From contig NZ_ADVG01000005.1 in the NCBI RefSeq assembly GCF_000178855.1, positions 558,001 through 622,000 on the forward strand: a stretch of 64,000 bases of DNA, written 5' to 3'. The stretch's first letter is position 1. Each line of letters begins with the position of its first letter. Positions 1 to 9,327 of the stretch are shown here, piece after piece. The notes beneath the pieces are model-generated. The model searched no databases and was not told where the DNA came from. It was given only the letters and a program-made list of their open reading frames with translations. A program made the position numbers and the translations under genes. This DNA comes from Ktedonobacter racemifer DSM 44963 (GTDB taxonomy: Bacteria > Chloroflexota > Ktedonobacteria > Ktedonobacterales > Ktedonobacteraceae).

Positions 1-2
1 GT

Positions 3-782
3 CGCCTACCAGTGCTCGTGGGCGGGGTTGCCTTAGAGCATCACCCGCGTCAGGCAATCAGCTATGTGCTGGATAACTCGGCGCGCAAGGAACTCGAGCA
101 ACGTAAGGATGCCTTTATCAGCATGGCCAGCCATGAACTGAGGAACCCACTCGCTGCCTTGAAACTGCAGGCCACCTTGCTGCACCGGCAACTGGCTAGG
201 CAAGGGCTCGAGGCTTCTGCTCCGGCTCTTTCTCGCATGCAGACCCAGATCAACACCGTCACCCGGCTCGTAGAAGAGTTGCTGGATGTCTCCAAGATCC
301 AGGCAGGCAGGCTGGAGTACATCCGGGAGGCGGTCAATCTGGATGCCTTGCTCCGTGAGGTGGCCGACACGATGCAGCAGATCAAGACGACCCATACCGT
401 TGTGGTGCGTGGCGCAACTTTCTGCTCTCTGGTGGGGGACAAAGACCGGCTGGGGCAGGTCTTCACCAACCTGCTCAGCAATGCCATCAAGTATTCACCC
501 GATGCCAGGACCGTCGAGATGGAACTCTCCGCCACCGAAGATGCGGTCACTGTCCGGGTGCGGGATCATGGCCTGGGCATCCCACAAGAGCAGCGCGACA
601 AGATTTTTGAGCGCTTCTATCGAGCCGTTGGTCCCAGGCAACCGACGATCCCTGGTCTGGGCATGGGATTGTATATTGTGGCCGAGATCGTGAAGGGCCA
701 TGGGGGAACCATCACTGTGGACAGCGCCGCCGGGAAAGGATCGACCTTTACGGTCACCCTTCCCAAAAGGAGGGATACCTGA
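3..782 (+). CDS. Sensor histidine kinase, C-terminal part (cut by window start)
   Basis: Cytoplasmic kinase core of a two-component sensor. The frame is open to the window edge. The first residues before the nominal GTG at 12 (RLPVLVGG...) read like the end of a PAS/PAC domain, so the true start lies upstream. A HisKA domain follows with the phospho-acceptor box SHELRNPL, then a HATPase_c domain with the N box (LLSNAIKYS), the G1 box (DHGLGIP) and the G2 box (GLGMGLYI). The protein ends with an ordinary TVTLPKRRDT tail at 782. No partner regulator is visible. The kinase assignment is firm; the signal is unknown. Confidence 0.93.
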   Translation, partial: RLPVLVGGVALEHHPRQAISYVLDNSARKELEQRKDAFISMASHELRNPLAALKLQATLLHRQLARQGLEASAPALSRMQTQINTVTRLVEELLDVSKIQAGRLEYIREAVNLDALLREVADTMQQIKTTHTVVVRGATFCSLVGDKDRLGQVFTNLLSNAIKYSPDARTVEMELSATEDAVTVRVRDHGLGIPQEQRDKIFERFYRAVGPRQPTIPGLGMGLYIVAEIVKGHGGTITVDSAAGKGSTFTVTLPKRRDT

Positions 783-879
783 CCGTGGAAAGCACGCTGC
801 GCACGTGATAAGGAAACGCCCTGAAAAGTGAGTGAGCACCTTTTGCCTTGGCAAGCGAGCACTCTTCGGGGCACGTGCT

Positions 880-1062
880 CGCTTGTCGGATCTGTCTCAA
901 AGTCACAAACCATCTCCCATCTGGCGAGAAGACGCCATCCATCTTGCCCTGCCACGCACTCGTCAGTGTTGCGAGCTGCCACCCTTCCCTTGACCATACC
1001 TGAAGGCAATCTTCTCCATCACGGAAAACCAGTAACCTTCCGTCAGGGGAGAGTAGAGGAAA
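880..1062 (-). pseudogene. WD40-repeat protein fragment
   Basis: The minus strand reads as two WD40-like blades: LSPDGRLLVFRDGEDCLQVW, then a spacer and FSPDGRWFVTLRQ. The SPDGR turn and the following hydrophobic strand are typical of WD40 propellers. There is no start codon or full repeat series, and both edges run into unrelated sequence, so this is a relic of a larger propeller gene. Such genes are common in Ktedonobacteria. Confidence 0.6.
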
Positions 1063-1103
1063 CAGTGCCCGAATATGAAATGTCTGTTGATAGGTCCAAT
1101 TTC

Positions 1104-1150
1104 GTACCTACCTCTATCTCACAACTGATCAAATGCGTTTTTACCAGTTG
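1104..1150 (+). pseudogene. Short fragment of a DUF4132-type gene
   Basis: About 45 bases match 45080-45124 at all but a few positions and read in frame as TYLYLTTDQMRFYQ; the other copy reads TYLYLTTDQVRFYE. The other copy lies in the C-terminal part of a DUF4132 gene. The match stops at the terminus of the tnpB element (1148), so the fragment was probably the target of that insertion. Too short to be functional. Confidence 0.5.
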
Positions 1151-2399
1151 ACATCCTCCCCACGGCTCAAGCCGTGGGATTCCTCGAATCACTTCGAGGC
1201 TTTCCTGCTTCGTCGAGAACTGCCTGGTTTGGTTTTCACCGCTCCAGGTCTTCTGCTCTCTCCACAGGCATGAACCGTGAGTCCCACGGCAAGGATATTG
1301 TTTGCTGCATTGATGTCACGGTCGTGATGGACACCACATTCAGGGCAGGTCCATTCACGCACATCAAGCGTGAGAGCGTCGAGAAGATGACCGCACTCGA
1401 AACAGCGCTTACTGGAAGGGTACCACCGATCAATCTTGACCAGGGTTCGACCATACCAGTCGGCTTTGTATTCCAATTGGGACACAAACGCAGACCATCC
1501 GACATCGCTTATCGCTTTGGCGAGCTTCTCGTTCTTGACCATGTTTTTGACTGCCAGCGACTCAACACAGATCGTTTGGTTTTCACGGATCAGTCGTGTC
1601 GAGAGCTTGTGCAGGCGCGTCACGGCGCCGATCAGCGATACGGGCATGAAGACGCGCTACCTTCTTGCGTGCCTTGTCTCGATTCTTTGAGCCCTTTTTC
1701 TTCCTGGCATGACGACGTTGTGCTTTGGCAAGCTTCTTCTCATCTTTGTGAAAGAATTTGGGATTGCCCACGATCTCACCAGTCGAGAGAACCACAAAGG
1801 ACTTCAAGCCAAGATCAGCACCAAGAGCATTCTCATTAGAGGGTAAATGTTCAATCTCATCTTCAGCTAGAATGCTGATAAAGTAGCGATCAGCACAGTC
1901 TTTGGTGATGGTCACACTCGAAGGAGTTACATCATCAGGAAGAGGACGCGACCAGCGAATATCAAGTGGCTCACTCATCTTAGCGAGTGTAAGAGCCCCA
2001 TTGCGCCATGTGAAGGCCGTGCCAGCATAGGTAGCAGATTGACGGTTGCTTTTCTTCTTGAAGGTAGGATACTCTGCGCGACCTTCAAAGAAATTAATGA
2101 AAGCTCTATCGAGGTGACGCAAGGATTGCTACAAAGGAACGGATGCAACTTCAGAAAGCCATGAATACTCTTTCTGCTTTTTCAAGTCAGGGAGCAGAGC
2201 AGAAAGATCTTTGTAGTAGAGGCGTTGGTTGTCATTGTAGAAGGCATCCGTCTTCTTACGCAACGCCCAATTATAGACGAAACGAACACAACCAAAAGTA
2301 CGAGCAAAAATCGGTTTCTGCTCGTCAGAGGGATAAAACCTGTACTTGTAGGCGCGTTTCCGTTTCATATTCTACATTTTAGTATATAGCATGTAGAAA
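1148..2399 (-). mobile_element. IS605-type tnpB element 1 (decayed, both ends visible)
   Basis: On the minus strand the element begins just after TTGAC (plus-strand GTCAA, 2400-2404) with a subterminal hairpin of TTCTACAT/ATGTAGAA arms (2370-2398). It ends in a GC-rich hairpin (CCCACGG/CCGTGGG, about 1160-1179) followed by TCAA at 1148-1151. A 5-base target before the left end and a TCAA right terminus fit the single-strand Y1 transposition used by IS200/IS605 elements. No tnpA is present, so the element depended on a transposase in trans. The only gene is the broken tnpB. Confidence 0.75.
1189..2368 (-). pseudogene. tnpB: tnpB, broken by an amber codon and a frameshift
   Basis: TnpB is an RNA-guided RuvC-like nuclease of IS605/IS607 elements. 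The N-terminal piece (from 2368) stops at TAG 2131-2129 in ...SVPL-stop-QSLRHLDRAF, where homologues have PLQQSLRHL, so a single CAG-to-TAG change explains it. A second lesion near 1610 (one extra base) separates ADRRRD from LHKLSTRL. All catalytic positions survive in the pieces: ADLGLKS (RuvC I), ESLAVKNM (RuvC II), DRDINAANN (RuvC III), and two CxxC pairs of the zinc ribbon. Inactive as written. Confidence 0.88.
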
Positions 2400-2658
2400 G
2401 TCAAAAGAAAGGAACGGCGTCATTCATCCCCATAGCTAGAAGCAAGGGGTCCTCTGACGCCTAATTAGAGATAGAAGCGAGCAATTTGCTCGGACAATGC
2501 GTCGAGTACGATTTGGGCAACATGTTCGATCCGGCCTATACGATGGTATGCAAATTAAAGAAGGAATTTTTGGCGTAATAGCGGTCCCAATATTTTTTCT
2601 TGCTAAGCAAGAGAAGAAAATGGACAACATTAGAAGCAGTTAGTGAGAGACTGAAGCT
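2400..2658. other. Intergenic relic with one coding-like stretch
   Basis: No complete gene. The plus-strand frame 2465-2578 reads a plausible 37-residue C-terminus (QCVEYDLGNMFDPAYTMV and flanking residues) ending in TAA. I cannot name the family. It is probably the tail of a deleted gene. Confidence 0.25.
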
Positions 2659-2974
2659 CCCCGCGCTAAAGCGACGGGGGTTCCAGGGGTTCGGCCCACG
2701 CTTCCTGTCCTTCTCGCTTCAACAAGAAAGCTGGCTCTAGAGGAAGGGCGCGGGCCTCTTGCCAGGCGGGGTCAGCGCGCATGCGGCGCAGGCGCTGTTG
2801 TCCTTGGGAGAGGATGGCGTTGTAGAGCTGACGAGCGGCTTCCAGATGGGCGCGCAGGCGGGCGGCTTGCCCTGGATCGACGGCCAGAGGCAACTCGAGC
2901 AGAAAGGTGGGGGTCGCAGGTCGCTTCTCCTGCTGTTCCTTCTTCTTGCGTTGTCCCTGACACTTCTTCGGCAT
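2659..2974 (-). pseudogene. tnpB: tnpB N-terminal stub joined to its right-end hairpin
   Basis: Translation from ATG 2974 gives a TnpB N-terminus (TFLLELPLAVDPGQAARLRA, then a helical LEAARQLYNAIL segment) that ends after about 100 residues, with no RuvC motifs. Immediately after it, at 2659-2679, is a right-end hairpin CCCCG-CGCT-aa-AGCG-ACGGGG like those downstream of complete tnpB genes here. The arrangement suggests one internal deletion that removed most of the gene and kept both the beginning and the terminus. Confidence 0.7.
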
Positions 2975-3108
2975 TGTGGCCCCTTCTTCGAACACACACG
3001 TGATCTCGATCCACTGACGTCTATTGTACCAGAGGAACGGGAAGAACGCTAGTTCTAGGTATCTGACCCTGCTCTCTTTCCTCTCATCCAGCAGAGGCGG
3101 CGATTCAT

Positions 3109-3129
3109 CCCCGGCATCAATGACCGGGG
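3109..3129 (-). repeat. Orphan IS605 right-end hairpin
   Basis: CCCCGG/CCGGGG arms with a 9-base loop, in the context AGCCCC...GGGGATGAAT on the minus strand. The same context occurs at 14060-14080. No tnpB lies on its left-end side (the LacI gene is there), so this is a solitary terminus. Confidence 0.5.
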
Positions 3130-3160
3130 CTTTCTCGCCGCGTTCTCTGTAAAAGGGAAA

Positions 3161-4198
3161 TCACGTTGATTCCCGGATAAGGAGCCGTGGTTGGAGTGGG
3201 CGGGTCAGCTCTGCCGGGATGGCCTGCCCGCTGCGCAGCGCTAACAGCATCTCGATGGCGCGCTGGCCAATGGCTTGATTGTCGGCGTGGATGGTTGTCA
3301 AGGCTGGCTGGATAAATTCGCCAAAGGAGACATTATCCGTGCCCAGGACCGCGATATCCTCTGGAACGCGGAACTTTCGATCCGCCAGCGCTCTGAGCAG
3401 GGGCAGCGCGTAATCATCGTTGTATGCGTAGATAGCAGTGGGGTGACCTGGTCCATCCAGATATGTCTCGATCAGGGCGCGCGCGCCGGAGAGCGAGAGG
3501 TGCATGGGGAGGATCTGGAGGGTTGCCCCTGGAGTCTGGGAGATAATCGCACGCATTCCCTCCAGGCGCTGCTGAAAGCCGTAGGCGGCGGCGGCATCGT
3601 CCGGGTGGACAAGTCCGAGATGGTGGTGCCCCCGCTCCAGGAGATGCTGAGCCGCCAGGGTGCCAGCTTCGTATGAGGGCAAAACAATGCAGGACGTATA
3701 CGTCGCGGGCTCGGCCGAGACCAGCACGACCTGTTCAACGCCCATCTGCCTGGCTCGCGCGACTTGCTGCTCGGTCATGCTGCGAGCGGTCGCGATAATC
3801 CCCATAGGCCGGCGCGCAAAGATGCGCCGCAGCAGTTCTTCTACCTGCTGCGGAGGAAGGCCGTGACTGACATACAGAACCGGTGCCAGATTGTAAGAAA
3901 AGGTTTGCTGCTGGATCGCGGCAAACAGCTCAAAGAGGTGGGCCGAAACCGGCACATCAGCAATTAAGCAGATTTCATCGCTCTGCCCCTTGCGCAAAGC
4001 TCGCGCCGAAGGATGAATGCTATAGCCCAGCTCTTGAGCGGCCTGCCAGATTTTTGCCTGGACCTCCTGGCTGACATGGGTACGCTGAACGCCGTTGAGC
4101 ACGTACGAGACAGCCGCCTGTGAGACGCCTGCTCGTCGCGCCACATCGACGCTGGTGGGAGCCGCCTGGCGCGCTGTCCGGGGCTTTTTTTCTGGCAT
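3161..4198 (-). CDS. LacI-family transcriptional regulator
   Basis: A repressor-type regulator of sugar genes. The N-terminus has the LacI helix-turn-helix (SVDVARRAGVSQAAVSYVLNG) and hinge region (HPSARALRKG), followed by a periplasmic-binding-protein-like effector domain (about residues 65-340) with the usual NDDYA and LGTDNVSFGE segments. The ATG at 4198 is preferred over the upstream one at 4237 because GGAG lies about 9 bases before it and the residues before it are not LacI-like. It lies downstream of the rhamnosidase, MFS and esterase genes on the same strand. Its operator is probably the palindrome at 12195-12208 (inference). Confidence 0.93.
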   Translation of the reverse strand: MPEKKPRTARQAAPTSVDVARRAGVSQAAVSYVLNGVQRTHVSQEVQAKIWQAAQELGYSIHPSARALRKGQSDEICLIADVPVSAHLFELFAAIQQQTFSYNLAPVLYVSHGLPPQQVEELLRRIFARRPMGIIATARSMTEQQVARARQMGVEQVVLVSAEPATYTSCIVLPSYEAGTLAAQHLLERGHHHLGLVHPDDAAAAYGFQQRLEGMRAIISQTPGATLQILPMHLSLSGARALIETYLDGPGHPTAIYAYNDDYALPLLRALADRKFRVPEDIAVLGTDNVSFGEFIQPALTTIHADNQAIGQRAIEMLLALRSGQAIPAELTRPLQPRLLIREST

Positions 4199-4310
4199 AT
4201 CATCTCTGCTCCGATTAATGTAGGAAAACGTATGCAAGCATCGCCTTCCAGATCTTTCGTTGTTGCTGCTTCACTCGTAGGTGCCTCAAGACCGGTTGGT
4301 CTTTTTGGTC

Positions 4311-5485
4311 TTACCCCGCGTCCACAGCCAAGTTTACGCCATCGTCCGAGCCAGTACCGGTGGCGACTCGATCTATGAGCCCGATCAAGCGCAGGGCTTC
4401 CCGCAGCACATTCTGAGCGGCATTGTGATCCCGATCTTGCGGGAATTGATAGTACGGGCATGAGGGATTCTGACAGACAAACACCCGGTCTTTGAGCGTC
4501 ATGTCTTCCCATTTCCACCCGCAGCAGTGACAGGTTTTACTGGAAGGAAAGAAGCGGCCCACCTTGATCACCTGTCCCCCGCGTTGCGCGACCTTGGCCT
4601 CCAGCAGACGCCTGAGCGCGCCCAGCGAGGCATCAGAGAAGGAGCGAGCCAGGCGTCGGTTCTTGAGGAGTCCCTTGAGATTCAAGGTTTCCACTCCCAC
4701 GATCCCATAACTGTCCGCCAGTCGGGGGTCAGTTTCTGGAGCGCATCTTCGCGTAGACAGCCAATGCGGTAGTGCAGGCGTGCGACCTGCCTGCGGGCTT
4801 GCTCCCGGTTGTTTGATCCTGGTTTGCGACGATGCAGGCGCTTGTTCGCCCGGCGCAGTTTCCCCAGAGCCGTTTTGAGGAAGGCTTGGTTCTCGACTTC
4901 CTCTCCCGTACTCAAGGTCGCCAGGCGGTTGAGCCCGACATCGATGCCCACCGCTGCCGGTTTCTTCACCGGGATCTCATCAGGCATCTCCACCTGGATT
5001 GAGACAAACCACCAGTCCGCGGTTTTGGTGATCCGAGCACCGGTGACCTTGCCAGCAAAGCGGAGATTCTCGGCCATATTCACCCATCCGAGCTTGGGAA
5101 CCCAAATGCGATGATCCCCCAGTTCAAACTGATCGTTGGCGAGATAGAAGCTGGGTTTACTGCGCTTTTTGCTTTTAAACTTCGGGTGACAGGCTTTGCC
5201 TTCAAAAAAGGCTGTAAAGGCTTTTCCCAGATCCAGGAACGGCTGATCCGAGGCGTTCTTGGTGACCTCCCAGGTCCAGGGGAATTGCTCGCGCCGGATT
5301 TCATTGAAGTGCTTCTTGAGTTTCAAGGCGGTCGATTTCTCCCCCGCCTCATACTGCCGGTTCCATTCGGCCAACGCCCAATTCCACACGAATCGTGCAA
5401 CCCCTGCTGCTTTCGCCAAGTAGACGTGTTGTTCTTTGGTCGGATGCAGACGTATTTTATGCGCACGAATCATGTGTTTACTCAC
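4311..5485 (-). pseudogene. tnpB: tnpB, single frameshift
   Basis: The N-terminal piece (MSKHMIRAHKIRLHP...) contains RuvC I (GIDVGLNRLA). A one-base deletion near 4727, inside a run of Cs, breaks it after DALQKLT, where ...RLADSYGIVGVETLNL would continue. The second piece holds RuvC II (VETLNLKG), the CxxC zinc-ribbon cysteines and RuvC III (DRDHNAAQN). One base restored would give a full-length protein of about 390 residues. It sits between the LacI and esterase genes of the rhamnoside cluster, so it is an intruder there. Confidence 0.88.
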
Positions 5486-5662
5486 TTATTCTACGCTAAA
5501 CTATCTCATGCCTTTTTATTATAGAACGTTTATTCTTCTTTGTCAAGAGAAAAGCTTTGTATGCTCCTTGATACCCTCTCAATACATTTTCTTCGCTTTT
5601 GGTCAACTGTTAAATTCTCTTTTCTCTGGGTGAGGCTTGTGGCAAAAGCTTTCCTGGCAAAA
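5486..5662. other. Left end of the tnpB element and spacer
   Basis: AT-rich, with the subterminal TTCTA/TAGAA arms expected for an IS605 left end, and GTCAA (TTGAC on the minus strand) near 5548. No gene seen. Confidence 0.4.
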
Positions 5663-7237
5663 TTATGCCCCGCTGGCTTCTGTGCTGTCAAGTTCCCCAG
5701 CCACCGAGAAGAAATCGTCCCAGACCTGGCGTTCGGCCGCTTGAGGGTCATTGATCACCTGGCACATTTCGTGAAAGATCATGGTGCCCCGGCGCTCAAG
5801 ATCGTAGGCTGGCCAGGTTGGGAGCTCGGGAATGTTGGGGTCTCCGGTGCGTGCAAAGGCGATCCAGGCCGCTTGCATTCCGCAGGCCAGCTCACGCGGA
5901 GGATTCGCTCCAAGCAGCACGCTCATACTCGACGCATCCAGCTTATTCCAGACAAAGGGCAGTTCCAGCGCGTGACACGCCCCGAATTTCAGGTGAGGCG
6001 AGGGCCAGTCAAAGCGGTACATCCAGACGCGTCCGCCCTGTCGCACTTGCTGTTCTGCCAGGCGAATTGATGGGATGCGCGCCGCGTAATCGGTGATTAT
6101 CTCCAGCAGGAGATCTTGCAATTTCTCGTCAGGCATCCTCAAGGCGAAGCATGCCAGAGCCCGCCAGAAAGCGCGTTTGCTTTTGCTGTAGGTCCGCAAA
6201 ATTTTCAGAGCGTTCTTTCTGAGTTCTGGTGAAATAGCAGCAGAAGCGAGCGAGGATTCGCGCTTCTCCCCGGTGATCGTGTCGGTAAAGAGTCTGGCCT
6301 CATCGCGATTGGTCCCGATCAGCAGCGTCACATCTCTGGCCGCGCCCCGCGTGAGCGCTTGCAGAGGCGTTGCGAGCAGATCTTTGCCATCGAGTACCGG
6401 CTGAATGCCGCCGAAGCGACCATCTTTGATCAAGCGAGCCTGAGCGGCCAGCAGCTTTTCATAAGGGAGGGTCCACAGCGCGGCGATCTCGCTGGTTTTC
6501 AGGCCAAGGATTTCCAGAAACGTTTGGGTCTTCTGACTGGCGGCCTTTTTATCTGGTACATCGCTGGCCGGGCCACTCTCAAGAATCGCCCTCTGAAACA
6601 GTCCTCTGGCCACTGGCATACCGAAAAGCATCGCGATGCTGATCGCGCCTGCCGACTCGCCGAAGGCCGTGATGTTGTCGGGATCTCCCCCGAAGACCGC
6701 GATATTCTCACGGACCCATTGGAACGCCGCAATTTGATCCAGCAGGCCGCAATTTCCTGAAGAGGCATAGGCTTCCCCTGCCAGCTCTGCCAGGTAGAGA
6801 AAGCCCAGGACGCCCAGGCGATAATTGATAGTCACGAGGACCAGATCGCCTCGCTCGGCAAAGTCCGCCCCATCATAATCGGATTGTGAGCCAGATCCGT
6901 TCAGCAAGGCGCCGCCATGTAGCCAGACCATGACCGGGCGCTTCCGACCGTCTTGGCGTGGCGCCCAGATATTGAGATACAAGCAATCCTCGCTTTGCGG
7001 CTCCGGCATCTCTACTTCCAGCGTGCCATTCGCCAGCAGGAAAGGGAGCTGTGGCGCGATCGGGCCAAAGGTCGTCGCATTGCGTACGCTTGCCCAGGGT
7101 TCCGGCGGCTGTGGCGGCTGGAAGCGGCGCGCTCCCACCGGAGGAGCCGCGTACGGAATGCCTTTCCAGGCGATGACCTTGCCCAGGTCCGCGCCCCGGA
7201 TTTTTCCCGAATGCGTCTCAACAATCGTTTCGTCCAT
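5663..7237 (-). CDS. Type B carboxylesterase (para-nitrobenzyl esterase-like)
   Basis: An alpha/beta hydrolase of the COesterase family that hydrolyses carboxylic esters; 524 residues, normal for the family. The nucleophile elbow GESAG is at 193-197 (Ser195). The acidic residue is in GTNRDEARLF, and the histidine is in ACHALELPFVW. The oxyanion region is HGGALLNGSG, close to the usual HGGGF.xGS. The EDCLYLNIW signature is at 83-91. There is no signal peptide, so it is probably cytoplasmic. In a rhamnoside cluster it could deacylate acylated glycosides (inference). Confidence 0.93.
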   Translation of the reverse strand: MDETIVETHSGKIRGADLGKVIAWKGIPYAAPPVGARRFQPPQPPEPWASVRNATTFGPIAPQLPFLLANGTLEVEMPEPQSEDCLYLNIWAPRQDGRKRPVMVWLHGGALLNGSGSQSDYDGADFAERGDLVLVTINYRLGVLGFLYLAELAGEAYASSGNCGLLDQIAAFQWVRENIAVFGGDPDNITAFGESAGAISIAMLFGMPVARGLFQRAILESGPASDVPDKKAASQKTQTFLEILGLKTSEIAALWTLPYEKLLAAQARLIKDGRFGGIQPVLDGKDLLATPLQALTRGAARDVTLLIGTNRDEARLFTDTITGEKRESSLASAAISPELRKNALKILRTYSKSKRAFWRALACFALRMPDEKLQDLLLEIITDYAARIPSIRLAEQQVRQGGRVWMYRFDWPSPHLKFGACHALELPFVWNKLDASSMSVLLGANPPRELACGMQAAWIAFARTGDPNIPELPTWPAYDLERRGTMIFHEMCQVINDPQAAERQVWDDFFSVAGELDSTEASGA

Positions 7238-7326
7238 GTCTTCAATCCCTTCTTAGAAATAGCAGAAAACCCGGTTTGCTGGCCCTGTATGTCAGGTCTT
7301 GCAGCAGGGCCAGCAAAGATATCATC

Positions 7327-8664
7327 TTATCTTACACCCTTGATTGGCAGGACGAGAAGCGCCCCCAGGAATGTGAGGACTGCTGCGAGCAGGTAGAGGC
7401 TGGTGTAGCCCACGTCCACATTAGAGGCAAAGAGGCTGATCGCGAGGGCGCCCAGCGAGGGCGCGATGAATTGCGCGAGACTCAGCGCGATGCCGATCAC
7501 GCCCATATCCTTGCCGCGATCTTCGGCGCGCGGGAGTACCTGAGTGACCAGCGCACTATCCACAGCAGAATAGGCGCCGAAGGCGATGCCAATCAGGACG
7601 AAGGCGACGATGGTCGCGGGCCAGTTATGCACAAAGGCCAGGGTCAGCAGGCTCAGTCCTAGCAGAATGCTGGACATAATGACAAACGGCTTCCGGCTCC
7701 CCAAGCGGTCTGAAGCGAAGCCGGCCAGCAGGACAGAAAAGAGGGAAGTAATCAAGGCGATGGCGCTTAAAAGGGTGACGCCAGCATCGACGCTCTGGCC
7801 GGGAAAGAGCCGGGCATAGTGGATCACGTCGCGCAGGTAATAGTTACTATAGCCAATTCCCACAAAATAACCGAGCAGCACCAGGAAGCGCGTGACCCAG
7901 GCAAAGCCAAAGTCCGGGAAGCGGCGCGGACTCACCCAGAAGTTCGCGAGAAAGGCTCCCAGGCGAAACGGTGGGCGGGCCTCTCTGGGCAGGCGTGGCT
8001 CACGATAGAAGAGCGTAAAGCCACCAACCAGCACCAGGCCAATCGGCAGCAGCGTGTAATAGGCCACAGAGAACGACTGCTTGCTGGCACTCAGCACAAA
8101 GGTGACGAGGATTAACCCTAAAAGTGCGCTGAGTGAGGTGGCGAGGCCCGCCACCGCCGAGGCGATACCACGCTGCTGGACAGGGACGCGATCCGGGATG
8201 ATCACGTTCAGCACGCTATACATCACATTTCCACTGAAGTTCATCAGGCTCCAGCCAATCGCTACCAGCAGAATACTGTTCGCACTGGAGAGAAACACGA
8301 GCGCGACCGCCACGGCTAGCGCTCCACCGAGTATCCAGGGGCGCCGTCGGCCCAGCCGCGAGGTGGTCCGATCGCTCAGAGCACCGCTCAGGAGCGTGCT
8401 GACGATACCAGCAAGCCCTCCAAGCGTAGAGATCACGCCGAGCATAGCCACTTTGTGAAGTGGGTCAAGCGCGTTTACCTGATCGGGTACCAGAAGCTGG
8501 AGTACCGGAATGCCGACGAGGAGCCAGCTCATATTGGCGAGCGTTAGCATCACCAGAAAGCCGCGCCCGACAGGCGTGATGGGTGGGCGCAAAACCTCAG
8601 CGATGGCGTCTCCGGCATCCGTGGACACTGGAGACGCCTGAGATGCTGGAACAAAATCTGCCAT
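7327..8664 (-). CDS. MFS transporter of the rhamnoside cluster
   Basis: Twelve-helix major facilitator protein, about 445 residues from ATG 8664. That start is chosen because AAAGGA lies about 10 bases upstream; an earlier TTG gives a non-membrane extension. The loop 2-3 motif SGALSDRTTSRLGRRRPWIL and a matching FASDRLGSRKP in the second half are clear MFS signatures. It resembles the glycoside-pentoside-hexuronide and SLC45-like sugar transporters that commonly accompany glycosidases. Substrate not proven; a rhamnoside or rhamnose is the likely cargo from context. Confidence 0.88.
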   Translation of the reverse strand: MADFVPASQASPVSTDAGDAIAEVLRPPITPVGRGFLVMLTLANMSWLLVGIPVLQLLVPDQVNALDPLHKVAMLGVISTLGGLAGIVSTLLSGALSDRTTSRLGRRRPWILGGALAVAVALVFLSSANSILLVAIGWSLMNFSGNVMYSVLNVIIPDRVPVQQRGIASAVAGLATSLSALLGLILVTFVLSASKQSFSVAYYTLLPIGLVLVGGFTLFYREPRLPREARPPFRLGAFLANFWVSPRRFPDFGFAWVTRFLVLLGYFVGIGYSNYYLRDVIHYARLFPGQSVDAGVTLLSAIALITSLFSVLLAGFASDRLGSRKPFVIMSSILLGLSLLTLAFVHNWPATIVAFVLIGIAFGAYSAVDSALVTQVLPRAEDRGKDMGVIGIALSLAQFIAPSLGALAISLFASNVDVGYTSLYLLAAVLTFLGALLVLPIKGVR

Positions 8665-8719
8665 GGAGTGTGTTTTCCTTTCATCGAATACCAAATACTA
8701 TGAGTACGGTGGGTGTCTC

Positions 8720-8752
8720 TTCCTTCTCATGCGTCGATGCATGAGAAGGAAA
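8720..8752. repeat. 13-bp perfect stem-loop upstream of the MFS gene
   Basis: Arms TTCCTTCTCATGC and GCATGAGAAGGAA around a 6-base GTCGAT loop, about 60 bases before the MFS start codon. It has no T-run on either side. It could be a terminator for the upstream gene or a foldback of a lost insertion. Confidence 0.6.
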
Positions 8753-8867
8753 GTCGTGTTGGCACCGTGAATGGAGCGACGCCCCTTGCGCGCGTCGTTT
8801 GCCTCCACGCAATTCTGTTTGCCAGGGACCACCAACGCACAAGGGACGCTGCTCCATCAGTGGAAAT

Positions 8868-8918
8868 CGCGTGAGGTGGGAACCCCTGGCGTGCAGACAT
8901 GGGGAGGAGCGTCACGCG
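8868..8918 (+). repeat. Structured tnpB left-end motif, copy 1
   Basis: The outer stem CGCGTGA/TCACGCG encloses an inner CCCC...GGGG hairpin in the conserved string ACCCCTGGCGTGCAGAC-TGGGGAGGA. The same inner string with different but complementary outer arms occurs at 27668-27716, and a looser copy at 12299-12368; both of those stand 60-100 bases before a plus-strand tnpB. Here no tnpB follows. Confidence 0.6.
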
Positions 8919-9327
8919 CTCCTTTCCCCGTTGTCCTCGCTTGCGTCAGAAGAGCATGCGAACACCGTTGGTGACACGCTTTGCAACGGCGCTCGTCTGA
9001 GATGCCCGCAGTCCGCTCACTCGAGAGCGGTGCGCACCGTCAACGCGCAGAACATGCGCAGGGTAGTATGGTGAGGGGGAACGCAGCGTCTCCGCGAGAC
9101 CACCCTGGAGACGCCGTCCTGTGTGGGGCGGCTGTTCTCGCAGCTCGGGCCTGGCCGTGCCACCTTGAGGTGGTTCGACCGAACGCACCCGTCCCACTGG
9201 GTCCCCGGATCAGCCGGGAACCCGTGCATCCGTTCCTCGCCGAAGGTGAGATGCAAGCTCCTCCTTTCGCTAGGGGTCTTGGTGACTCGCAAGCAGAGAA
9301 TATGCCTGCTTTTTCACGGATTTGGTA
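8919..9327. other. Gap without a recognisable gene
   Basis: About 400 bases between the orphan left end and the rhamnosidase stop. Open frames exist on both strands but show no family signature and are arginine- and proline-rich, as expected of out-of-frame GC-rich DNA. It may be the degraded remainder of the tnpB element whose left end is at 8868. Confidence 0.4.
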